NCBI GenBank assembly: GCA_046538735.1
Contig: JBKHII010000007.1
Coordinates: 1-64,000 of the forward strand
Reading direction: 5' to 3'
Length of the DNA stretch: 64,000 nt
Source of the DNA: SLST01 sp046538735
GTDB taxonomy: Bacteria; Spirochaetota; Spirochaetia; DSM-27196; SLST01
How positions within the stretch are numbered: the stretch's first letter is position 1; the number at the start of each line of letters is the position of its first letter. The notes beneath the pieces were generated by a model. That model was not told where the DNA came from. It did not search any database and saw only the letters and a program-made list of their open reading frames with translations. Below, piece after piece: positions 1 through 5,964 of the stretch. The position numbers and the translations under genes were made by a program.

Positions 1-28
1 ACGGAAGATCTGGTGTCGTGAATGCCAT
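1..28 (-). CDS. 5' end of a gene cut by the window edge, possibly superoxide dismutase
   Basis: Reading leftwards from 28, an ATG preceded by a strong AGGAGG (33-38, four bases from the start) opens a frame MAFTTPDLP that runs off the window. Iron/manganese superoxide dismutases commonly begin with a very similar stretch (MAF/MAY..P.LP), and the gene just to the right encodes superoxide reductase, so an Fe/Mn superoxide dismutase is my best guess. Nine residues cannot prove it. A promoter and a Fur-family-like palindrome lie directly upstream. Confidence 0.4.
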
Positions 29-48
29 GGTTCCTCCTCTTGTATTTA

Positions 49-63
49 TGACAAATGTAATCA
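49..63. promoter_or_regulatory. Possible Fur/PerR-type operator
   Basis: The 15-bp element TGATTACATTTGTCA (minus strand) has TGA...TCA ends and a 7-1-7 layout. It matches 10 of 14 informative positions of the Fur-family consensus TGATAAT-N-ATTATCA. It overlaps the -10 box of the edge gene, where a repressor would block RNA polymerase. Peroxide or metal control of an oxidative-stress gene is the natural reading, but this is inference from one imperfect site. Confidence 0.3.
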
Positions 64-81
64 TGTTCTCAGTGCGAGCAA
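54..81 (-). promoter_or_regulatory. Promoter of the edge gene at 28
   Basis: On the minus strand TTGCTC (76-81) and TACATT (54-59) are 16 bp apart, giving a transcription start about 20 nt before the ATG at 28. The arrangement with a strong Shine-Dalgarno downstream supports a real gene leaving the left edge. Confidence 0.45.
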
Positions 82-267
82 ACTCCAACCTGCCCAACGC
101 ACAGTCAGGCTGCGGAAGCCGCGCTGCTTTCGGACGCTCACGGCGAGCGTTTCTTGTGATCCCCATCACGTATCCAGCCTCCGGTTTTCGAATGACGCTC
201 CGGTTATGCAGGTAGTAACTTCAGAGGAGAGAGAACGACACCGCTCTCGTCACATCAGGAGGAACGT

Positions 268-663
268 ATGGCCAGATTCGGCGATCTGCTCCAGGAAGCC
301 GACTTCAAGAAGGAAAAGCACGCGCCCGTTATCGAGGCGCCCGATTCGGTACAAGCGGACGAGCCGTTCACGATAACGGCTTCGATAGGCAAGGAGATTG
401 CCCATCCGAATACGACCGAGCATCACATCGTGTGGATGGAGCTCCACTTCAAGCCGGACAACGACAAGTTTTCCCACCAGCTCTCCGCGAACCGGTTCGC
501 GGCGCACGGCGAGTCGGTGAATGGCGCGAACGAAGGATCGGCATGGACCGAACCGCTCTGCTCTTCTCTGGTCAAACTGAAGGAATCGGGCACGATCTAC
601 GCGACGAGCTACTGCAACATCCACGGGCTCTGGGAGAGTCGGAAGCGCATTGAGGTGAAGTAG
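268..663 (+). CDS. sorA: Superoxide reductase (neelaredoxin type)
   Basis: This 131-residue protein looks like a single-iron superoxide reductase, which reduces superoxide to hydrogen peroxide in the cytoplasm of anaerobes without making oxygen. All expected residues of the mononuclear Fe(His)4Cys centre are present with correct spacing: E16-K17-H18, H46, H52, C116 and H119. The N-terminal desulforedoxin domain with its second iron is absent, so it is the short class. The start is supported by AGGAGG at 256-261. It ends facing the substrate-binding protein gene at 725. A rubredoxin-reductase-like gene at 1662-2849 and a possible superoxide dismutase start at 28 suggest a local oxygen-defence group. 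No rubredoxin gene is seen in the window. Confidence 0.92.
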   Translation: MARFGDLLQEADFKKEKHAPVIEAPDSVQADEPFTITASIGKEIAHPNTTEHHIVWMELHFKPDNDKFSHQLSANRFAAHGESVNGANEGSAWTEPLCSSLVKLKESGTIYATSYCNIHGLWESRKRIEVK

Positions 664-680
664 ACCGCGACCGAAGGGGC

Positions 681-702
681 CCGCGGGCGCCACGGCCCGC
701 GG
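681..702. terminator. GC-rich hairpin between convergent genes
   Basis: CCGCGGGC (681-688) and GCCCGCGG (695-702) form an 8-bp perfect stem with a six-base loop, between the stop of the superoxide reductase gene and the stop of the convergent gene at 725. There is no T-tract on either strand, so it may only protect 3' ends or terminate weakly. Confidence 0.4.
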
Positions 703-724
703 CTACTCTCGTCGCCGTGCGTGC

Positions 725-1648
725 CTATTCGCCGTAGAACTCATCCGCGGGCAACGATCCTCCCACGGACGCCGGCTCGAACTCGTGCAGGATGCGCAGG
801 TAGCTGCGAAGCGCAGGTTCGCTCTCGGCCGCCGTCTCAACGCGGAGGTTGAGCCGCGGAAGGCTCGAAACGACCGTCTCCCGGTCGAGCCCGAGCCCAA
901 GATCCGAAACCAGCGCTCCGGCGGCCTCGGGATCGGCGAGCACTCGCTCCACGCTCTCCTCGAGCAGCGCCACGACCGCGTGCGCGTTCCGGTCGGCGGG
1001 CCTCGTCACGAGCACCGTCTGCGGCATCCCGACGCCGGCGTGCTCCTCGAACAACTTCTGCAGATCGGCTACGACGCCGAGCGTATCGTTCTCCGCCAGC
1101 ACTCGCGTCACGAACGGCTCGGGAAGCACCCCCGCGCTCACGCGGCCGGCGATGAGGAGCTGCGAGAGCTCCACCTGCGCGAATCCGTACTCCACGGCAA
1201 TCGCGTTCGTGAGACCCTCCTCCTCCAGCACGTACCGGAAGACGACGTCCGGCGTCGCACCGCGACCGATCGAGTGCACCGGACCCGAGAGATCGTGGAT
1301 CTCGACTCCCTTGGGTCCCACGAGGTAGAGCACACCCCAGATGAAGGTCGACGCGACCTCCACGGGCGCGCCGCGCCCGAAGAGCTGCGCGGCGGCGTTG
1401 CTCGGGAGTGTCGCCGCGTCGACCTCACCGGCAAGATACGCCGAGATCAGGTTCGGCGGCGTGGAATACGTCACGATCTCGAGCGCTCGATCGCCGCCAA
1501 GCCTGGGCGCGTCCTCGATGAGCGGTGCGAAGGCGACCGCGGTGGGTCCCCGCAGGACCCCGACTCGGTAGGGCTCCTGAGCGCACACTCCCGCCACGAC
1601 GACGAGACCGATCAACACGACCATACTGATGCGAGAGAACCGAGACAT
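725..1648 (-). CDS. ABC transporter substrate-binding protein (NMT1/SsuA-like)
   Basis: The 307-residue protein has an N-terminal hydrophobic signal (about residues 5-22, ending VCAQE) followed by a periplasmic binding-protein fold of the NMT1/THI5/SsuA kind. Typical features are the opening VGVLRGPTAVAFAPL, the LISAYLAGEVDAATLP stretch and a later LPEPFVTRVL. Such proteins bind nitrate, sulfonate, taurine or pyrimidine precursors, and the ligand cannot be told here. The start at 1648 is chosen because AGGAAAGGGG precedes it; a longer frame begins at 1696 but would overlap the upstream gene. It lies 13 bp after the flavoprotein gene and is probably cotranscribed with it. No ABC permease or ATPase gene is adjacent. 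Confidence 0.8.
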   Translation of the reverse strand: MSRFSRISMVVLIGLVVVAGVCAQEPYRVGVLRGPTAVAFAPLIEDAPRLGGDRALEIVTYSTPPNLISAYLAGEVDAATLPSNAAAQLFGRGAPVEVASTFIWGVLYLVGPKGVEIHDLSGPVHSIGRGATPDVVFRYVLEEEGLTNAIAVEYGFAQVELSQLLIAGRVSAGVLPEPFVTRVLAENDTLGVVADLQKLFEEHAGVGMPQTVLVTRPADRNAHAVVALLEESVERVLADPEAAGALVSDLGLGLDRETVVSSLPRLNLRVETAAESEPALRSYLRILHEFEPASVGGSLPADEFYGE

Positions 1649-1661
1649 AGATACCCCTTTC

Positions 1662-2849
1662 CTATCTTGCGATGAACGTCCGGACCACGCGATCACGAGT
1701 CCAGGCTTCCCGCACCGCCTGCTGATACTCCTTCGCGCGCTCTCTGTCGTTCACCATCACGACCGAGAAGAGCGTGTCGTCGCTGAAGTAGAAGCACTGG
1801 TAGCGAGAGCCGAGCTCGTGCTCCTCAATACCGTACTCGAGCGGATTCCGCGGTTTGTTGATGCTGAAAAAATGCGAGCCGAAGACCTCGCACTTGAGGC
1901 GGAACGCCGGATTGTCGAACTCCATCGCATGGCCCATCGCGTTCTTCGCCGCGACCATGCCCTGATACTCGGCCGCGTGCCACAGGTCGGTCAGAACGCC
2001 GTCCCGGTGCTCGGCGCAGTCGCCTACGGCGTAGATCGACGGGTCGCTCGTGCGAAGATGCTCGTCCACGAGGATGCCCTCGTTGACGGACAGACCGGCC
2101 GCCTCGGCGAGCTCGGTCCGCGGCGCAACCCCGATACAGAAAACCACGAGGTCGTACGTGGAGGTCTCGCGAATCATCGCGACGGTGTAGCTCCCCTTCG
2201 AATGCGGTTCGACCGAGAGTATCTCTTCCCGGAACTTGAGCTTCACGCCCTTCGACCGCAGCAGATCCTCCATGATCTCGCCGGCACGAACGTTGAGATG
2301 GCGCGGCATGACCTGCGCCGTCGCGCCCACGATCGTCACCTGCTTCTTCATCGCCCGGAGCTCGGCCGCGATCTCCACGGACAGAACGCCCAGCCCGTCG
2401 ATGAGAATCCGCTTGGCCTTGCCGGCCGCCTTCCGCAGACGCCGGATGTCGTCCTCGGACCGAGCGACGAAGAAGGACTTCGCGTGTTCGGGGGTTACGG
2501 TCTTCGGGTAGCGGGGCTCCGACCCCGTGGCGAGGATGAGCGCCTCGAAGCGATGCTCGCTCCCGTCCGAGAGACGGAGCACACGCTCGCCGGGAACGAT
2601 TTCTCGGGCTTCCTCATCGTTTCGCAGCGTGATCCCGTGCTCCTCGTACCACTCCTCGGGCTCGAGCAGGTAGTCGCCGGCGCTGAACCCCTTCGCGATG
2701 CTTTTGCTGAGCTTCGTCCGCTTGTAGGGAGCGCTTCGCTCGCCGTTGAGCAGAAGGACGCGGCGGGACCCGCCCTCCTCGGCGATCGTGCGCGCCGCAG
2801 ACACGCCGGCAATGCCCGCTCCAACTATCACTATGTCCCACGTATCCAT
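1662..2849 (-). CDS. FAD/NAD(P)-dependent oxidoreductase, rubredoxin-reductase-like
   Basis: The 395-residue protein has the two-dinucleotide fold of the pyridine nucleotide-disulfide oxidoreductase superfamily. There is an N-terminal FAD motif (IVIVGAGIAGVSAA), a central NAD(P) segment (DGLGVLSVEIA) and the FAD-contacting IYAVGDCAEH near residue 290. No redox-active CxxC is visible, which fits the rubredoxin/ferredoxin reductase and NADH oxidase branch rather than disulfide reductases. In clostridia such enzymes feed electrons from NADH through rubredoxin to superoxide reductase, and a superoxide reductase gene lies 1 kb away. That link is inference. The start at 2849 (MDTWDIVIVG) fits the fold; a longer frame starts at 2906. 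The third glycine of the NAD(P) motif is replaced by serine. Confidence 0.8.
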   Translation of the reverse strand: MDTWDIVIVGAGIAGVSAARTIAEEGGSRRVLLLNGERSAPYKRTKLSKSIAKGFSAGDYLLEPEEWYEEHGITLRNDEEAREIVPGERVLRLSDGSEHRFEALILATGSEPRYPKTVTPEHAKSFFVARSEDDIRRLRKAAGKAKRILIDGLGVLSVEIAAELRAMKKQVTIVGATAQVMPRHLNVRAGEIMEDLLRSKGVKLKFREEILSVEPHSKGSYTVAMIRETSTYDLVVFCIGVAPRTELAEAAGLSVNEGILVDEHLRTSDPSIYAVGDCAEHRDGVLTDLWHAAEYQGMVAAKNAMGHAMEFDNPAFRLKCEVFGSHFFSINKPRNPLEYGIEEHELGSRYQCFYFSDDTLFSVVMVNDRERAKEYQQAVREAWTRDRVVRTFIAR

Positions 2850-2865
2850 TCGGGCACAACCTCGC

Positions 2866-2895
2866 TTGCTTGCGCTCGCGCTCATCGAGTATACT
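2866..2895 (+). promoter_or_regulatory. Promoter of the DHODH-like gene
   Basis: TTGCTT (2866-2871) and TATACT (2890-2895) are separated by 18 bp, placing transcription start near 2902 and giving a leader of about 48 nt with a Shine-Dalgarno AAGGAAAGG. The -10 box lies within the palindrome AGTATACT, so a divergent promoter for the gene at 2849 could share it. Confidence 0.5.
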
Positions 2896-2909
2896 GGTTT
2901 TACCATACT
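2888..2909. promoter_or_regulatory. Inverted repeat overlapping the -10 region
   Basis: AGTAT...GGT and ACC.ATACT form an imperfect inverted repeat around a TTT centre, covering the -10 box and predicted start of transcription in the divergent region between 2849 and 2951. Its position suits a repressor site controlling one or both genes. The regulator is unknown. Confidence 0.3.
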
Positions 2910-2950
2910 GAAAATCGCTCCAGCTTTCTACCAAGGAAAGGCAGGGTACC

Positions 2951-3931
2951 ATGCCGAGCATGTCCGTCCGCTATCTGGGTCTTCCGCTCACAAGCCCGAT
3001 AGTCCTCTCGAGCTCGAGCCTGACGAATACCGTCAACGGGGTCCGGCGCGCCGCAGACGCAGGAGCGGGCGCCGTCGTCCTGAAGTCGCTTTTTGAGGAG
3101 CAGATCTCCGCCGAGACTCCGGAAGACGCCGAGCAGGTCGACTACTCGATCCATCCGGAGGCGGAGGAGTACATCCGCCAGATGGGCAAGCACCTGGGAC
3201 CGGAGACGTATCTCCGGCTGATCCGTGAGGCGAAGCAGGCGGTCGACATCCCGGTCATTGCGAGCGTCAACTGCGTGACTCCGCGCTGGTGGGGTGACTA
3301 CGCGAAGCAGATCGAGAGCGCGGGCGCGGACGCGATCGAACTGAACATCGCGATCATGCCGCGCGGCGGCAGGACGCCCGAAGAGGTTGAGTCGTCGTAT
3401 CTGCGAATCGTGGAGCAGGTCCGCAAGGCGGTGAATCTGCCGATCGCGGTCAAGATCGGACCGTACTTCACCAGCCTCCCGCGCCTGACGGACCAGCTGC
3501 AGCGAGCAGGCGCGGGAGCGATCGTCATGTTCAACCGGTTCTACCAGCTCGATATCGACGTGGAGAAGCTCGAGCTCGCCGGCGGCTACCAGTTCTCGTC
3601 GCCGCAGGAGCTCCACACTCCACTTCGCTGGATCAGCGTCCTCGCGGGCGGTAGTCCGAGCGAGTTGGTAGGGTCAACGGGCGTTCACACGGGCGAGGAC
3701 GTCGTGAAGATGCTGCTCGCGGGAGCCACGGCCGTTCAGGTCTGCTCCACCGTCTATCGCAACGGCTACGAGCGGATCACCGAAATGAACCGAGATCTCG
3801 CCGAATGGATGCGGAATCATGATTTCGAAGAGATCGCAGCGTTCAGGGGACGATTATCGCAGTCCGGAAGCAGCGTTCCCGAGGCGTATGAGCGGCTGCA
3901 GTACATCAAGGCGTTGACCGGGCTCGCATAG
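2951..3931 (+). CDS. Dihydroorotate dehydrogenase-like FMN protein
   Basis: This 326-residue protein has the TIM-barrel layout of the dihydroorotate dehydrogenase family. It opens with YLGLPLTSPIVLSSSSLTNT, contains VKIGPYF (family form VKLPPYF) and ends with an FMN-phosphate region STGVHTGED...LLAGATAVQVCS. The loop that in true class 1 enzymes reads NLSCPN with the catalytic cysteine is NIAIMPRGGR here, with no cysteine or serine in that place. It therefore belongs to the DHODH-like group of uncertain substrate and should not be called PyrD with confidence. The start has AAGGAAAGG upstream. It is divergent from the flavoprotein gene and convergent with dacA. Confidence 0.8.
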   Translation: MPSMSVRYLGLPLTSPIVLSSSSLTNTVNGVRRAADAGAGAVVLKSLFEEQISAETPEDAEQVDYSIHPEAEEYIRQMGKHLGPETYLRLIREAKQAVDIPVIASVNCVTPRWWGDYAKQIESAGADAIELNIAIMPRGGRTPEEVESSYLRIVEQVRKAVNLPIAVKIGPYFTSLPRLTDQLQRAGAGAIVMFNRFYQLDIDVEKLELAGGYQFSSPQELHTPLRWISVLAGGSPSELVGSTGVHTGEDVVKMLLAGATAVQVCSTVYRNGYERITEMNRDLAEWMRNHDFEEIAAFRGRLSQSGSSVPEAYERLQYIKALTGLA

Positions 3932-3990
3932 GCGATCGATCCCCGGCGTACCGTGGCGGTCCGCGGGTCTCGACGGGAGCTTGCGCGGAG

Positions 3991-5292
3991 CTACGGCGCG
4001 ACCGGGCTGAGCTCGGCGCCCTGCACCGGGAGCTCCACGTCCGCGAACCACGAACCCACGCGCCGCACGGTCACCAGCGTTCCGTCCCACAGCCTGCGAA
4101 GCACGCCCGCGCGCTCCTGAGCGGGCAGCACCAGCACTTCGGATGCGAGCTCGATCCCTTCGAGTTCAATCGCGACGCGCCCGACCTCGGCGCGAGGTGT
4201 AGGAGCGATCACCTCGTCTTCCTGTTCGATTCGTCCCTGGAGCCGTTCGAGCGATCCTGCGGGTACGCTGATCTCGATGTCGGTCGGTCCTTCGGGAATC
4301 ACAAGCGGCTCCCTGCCTCCGAAGACGCGCACCGCCTCCGGCGCAGGGTACCCGAATCGGTGCGTGGAAAACGCCTCGAACCCGTAGTCGAGGAGCGCGG
4401 CGGCGTCCGCGGCGCGGAGCGCCCCGCCGATCGCGTGCGATTCCGCATCCAGACCGAGAACCACGGCGACGAGCCGCCGACCGTCGCGCTCCGCCGTTGC
4501 GGCCAGGTGGTATCCCGACTCGTCGATGAAGCCGGTCTTGAATCCGTCCACGCCTTCGTACTCCCAAAGCAGCGTGTTGCGATTCGCCTGCGTGATCGGT
4601 GCCCGCGCCTGCGCTCCGACCCGATTCTCCGCGGCCGGATAGGTGAACGTGCGCACACTGTAGTACTCGCGAAGCACCTCGGGGTGCTGCTCGAGATGCG
4701 CGAGCAGGAAGCGTGCGAAACTGCGCGCCGTGATCGTGTTTCGCGGGCTCAGGCCGCACGGCTCCTCGAAGGAGAGATCGATCAGGCCGAGCTCGCGAAC
4801 CCTGCGGTTCATGCGCTCGGCGAAGGCGCGGACGCTGCCGTCCACGAGCTCGGCAAGCGCAACGGCGGCGTCGTTCCCGGACGACACCGAAAGGCCGAGC
4901 AGGAGGTCTTCCACATCGAAGCGCTGACCGGGCCCGAGAAACATGAGCGACGAGTCCGGCGGCTGGTTCTCCGCCCACCACGCCGGCGCAGGCGCTATGT
5001 CCGCATCGATCGCGATCTCGCCCCGCTTCAGCGCGACGAGGGCGGCGTCTATCGCAACGAGCTTCGTGAGGCTCGCCGGGGGAATGACGAGGTCGGGGTT
5101 CTTCGCGTAGAGCACGGTCTGCGACGCGACGTCTACGAGGATCGCGGCGCGCGCGCGCAGTTCGGGCGGCGCCGCAAAATCGGACACCTGCGACCAGTCC
5201 GGGGTTCGCAGCGTGGGGGCCGGCTCGGAGTACAGCGTCGATCCAATGCACAGGAAGAACAGGACGCCGAGCAGGAGAACGGTTCGCCTCAT
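3991..5292 (-). CDS. dacA: D-alanyl-D-alanine carboxypeptidase (PBP5 family)
   Basis: This periplasmic serine peptidase trims the terminal D-alanine from peptidoglycan stem peptides. The 433-residue protein has a signal peptide (residues 1-22) and the three penicillin-binding motifs: S74-L-T-K77, SGN in SVSSGNDAAVAL, and KTG in DGFKTGFIDESG. A C-terminal beta domain follows, as in PBP5 enzymes. I see no clear C-terminal amphipathic anchor. The start at 5292 is favoured over the longer frame (5403) because the signal peptide begins there and because a promoter (TTGCAT-N18-TACGAT) ends six bases before that ATG, which also implies a leaderless mRNA. It is divergent from nrdR. Confidence 0.9.
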   Translation of the reverse strand: MRRTVLLLGVLFFLCIGSTLYSEPAPTLRTPDWSQVSDFAAPPELRARAAILVDVASQTVLYAKNPDLVIPPASLTKLVAIDAALVALKRGEIAIDADIAPAPAWWAENQPPDSSLMFLGPGQRFDVEDLLLGLSVSSGNDAAVALAELVDGSVRAFAERMNRRVRELGLIDLSFEEPCGLSPRNTITARSFARFLLAHLEQHPEVLREYYSVRTFTYPAAENRVGAQARAPITQANRNTLLWEYEGVDGFKTGFIDESGYHLAATAERDGRRLVAVVLGLDAESHAIGGALRAADAAALLDYGFEAFSTHRFGYPAPEAVRVFGGREPLVIPEGPTDIEISVPAGSLERLQGRIEQEDEVIAPTPRAEVGRVAIELEGIELASEVLVLPAQERAGVLRRLWDGTLVTVRRVGSWFADVELPVQGAELSPVAP

Positions 5293-5298
5293 GGCGGG

Positions 5299-5328
5299 AT
5301 CGTAAGCGGGATGGAGGCAGGTATGCAA
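5299..5328 (-). promoter_or_regulatory. Promoter of dacA, leaderless geometry
   Basis: On the minus strand TTGCAT (5323-5328) and TACGAT (5299-5304) are 18 bp apart, and the -10 box ends six bases before the dacA ATG at 5292. The expected transcription start coincides with the start codon. No Shine-Dalgarno is visible in this gap. Confidence 0.5.
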
Positions 5329-5358
5329 CCGAATCGCGACAAATCGATCAATTCGCTC

Positions 5359-5387
5359 TTGCGTTCGGCCGAAGCTCAATATATAGT
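5359..5387 (+). promoter_or_regulatory. Promoter of the nrdR-nrdD-nrdG operon
   Basis: TTGCGT (5359-5364) and TATAGT (5382-5387) are 17 bp apart. The -10 box lies inside NrdR box 1, so NrdR binding should exclude RNA polymerase. The leader is about 42 nt long and contains the second box. Confidence 0.55.
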
Positions 5388-5389
5388 GG
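5374..5389. promoter_or_regulatory. NrdR box 1
   Basis: The 16-bp element GCTCAATATATAGTGG matches 13 of 16 positions of the published NrdR consensus acaCwAtATaTwGtgt, including the AT-rich core. It covers the -10 box of the operon promoter. Confidence 0.65.
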
Positions 5390-5415
5390 TTCTGTTGCGC
5401 CAATCGGCGTCCAAG

Positions 5416-5431
5416 ACCACATATATGGTAG
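5416..5431. promoter_or_regulatory. NrdR box 2
   Basis: ACCACATATATGGTAG contains the palindromic core CATATATG and is a weaker match. Its centre is 42 bp, about four helical turns, from the centre of box 1, as expected for tandem NrdR sites that lie on the same face of DNA. It ends five bases before the nrdR start codon. Confidence 0.5.
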
Positions 5432-5435
5432 TGTA

Positions 5436-5927
5436 ATGCGGTGTCCGCGCTGTCTGGGAATGGAAGACAAAGTCATTGAGTCTCGAACGCTTGCGGACGG
5501 CACGAGTATTCGCCGTCGTCGCGAGTGCAGCAATTGCGGCTACCGCTACACGTCGTATGAGCGCGTGGAAGAGCGTCCGCTCATGGTCGTGAAATCGCAG
5601 GGGGGCCGGGAGCCGTTCGACAGGTCCAAGCTCGAACGCGGCATCCGGCAGGCGATTCGCAAGCGTCCGGTGAGCCAGGACCAGATCGATGAGATCCTCA
5701 ACGAGATCGAGGACGAGTCGATGGAGCTCAGCAAGTCGAGCCACGAGATCCCATCGCACCGTCTCGGCGAGATGGTCCTGACGAAGCTCTACGAGCTCGA
5801 CCGCGTCGCGTACGTGAGGTTCGCGTCGGTCTATCGCAACTTTGAAAACGTTGAGGAGTTCATCAATGAGATTGAACGACTCAAGCAACAGAAGGAAAAC
5901 TCGAGCCGGGGGAGCGCTTCGGCGTAG
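5436..5927 (+). CDS. nrdR: Transcriptional repressor NrdR
   Basis: NrdR senses nucleotides and represses ribonucleotide reductase genes. The 163-residue protein has the usual N-terminal zinc ribbon (MRCPRC...CSNCGYRY, two CxxC pairs) and an ATP-cone domain starting at VVKSQGGREPFDRSKL and running to about residue 140. The family is normally 150-160 residues. The ATG at 5436 has no convincing Shine-Dalgarno. It is the first gene of an operon with nrdD and nrdG, and the promoter carries two NrdR boxes, so negative autoregulation is likely. Confidence 0.95.
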   Translation: MRCPRCLGMEDKVIESRTLADGTSIRRRRECSNCGYRYTSYERVEERPLMVVKSQGGREPFDRSKLERGIRQAIRKRPVSQDQIDEILNEIEDESMELSKSSHEIPSHRLGEMVLTKLYELDRVAYVRFASVYRNFENVEEFINEIERLKQQKENSSRGSASA

Positions 5928-5964
5928 GCTCGAGCATCACTCGAACGAGAGAGGGAGGGTTCTC

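Noticed and set aside
18..215. 65-residue reading frame on the + strand near the left edge
   Set aside because: No ribosome binding site, mixed composition, and it overlaps the promoter of the minus-strand gene starting at 28.
1629..3002. 457-residue frame on the + strand opposite the flavoprotein gene
   Set aside because: It is Arg/His/Val/Glu rich, a typical antisense shadow of a GC-rich gene; the minus frame has clear FAD motifs.
5842..5964. Longer N-terminus for NrdD starting inside nrdR
   Set aside because: The GTG at 5965 has a strong Shine-Dalgarno, and the upstream residues are basic filler not seen in the family.
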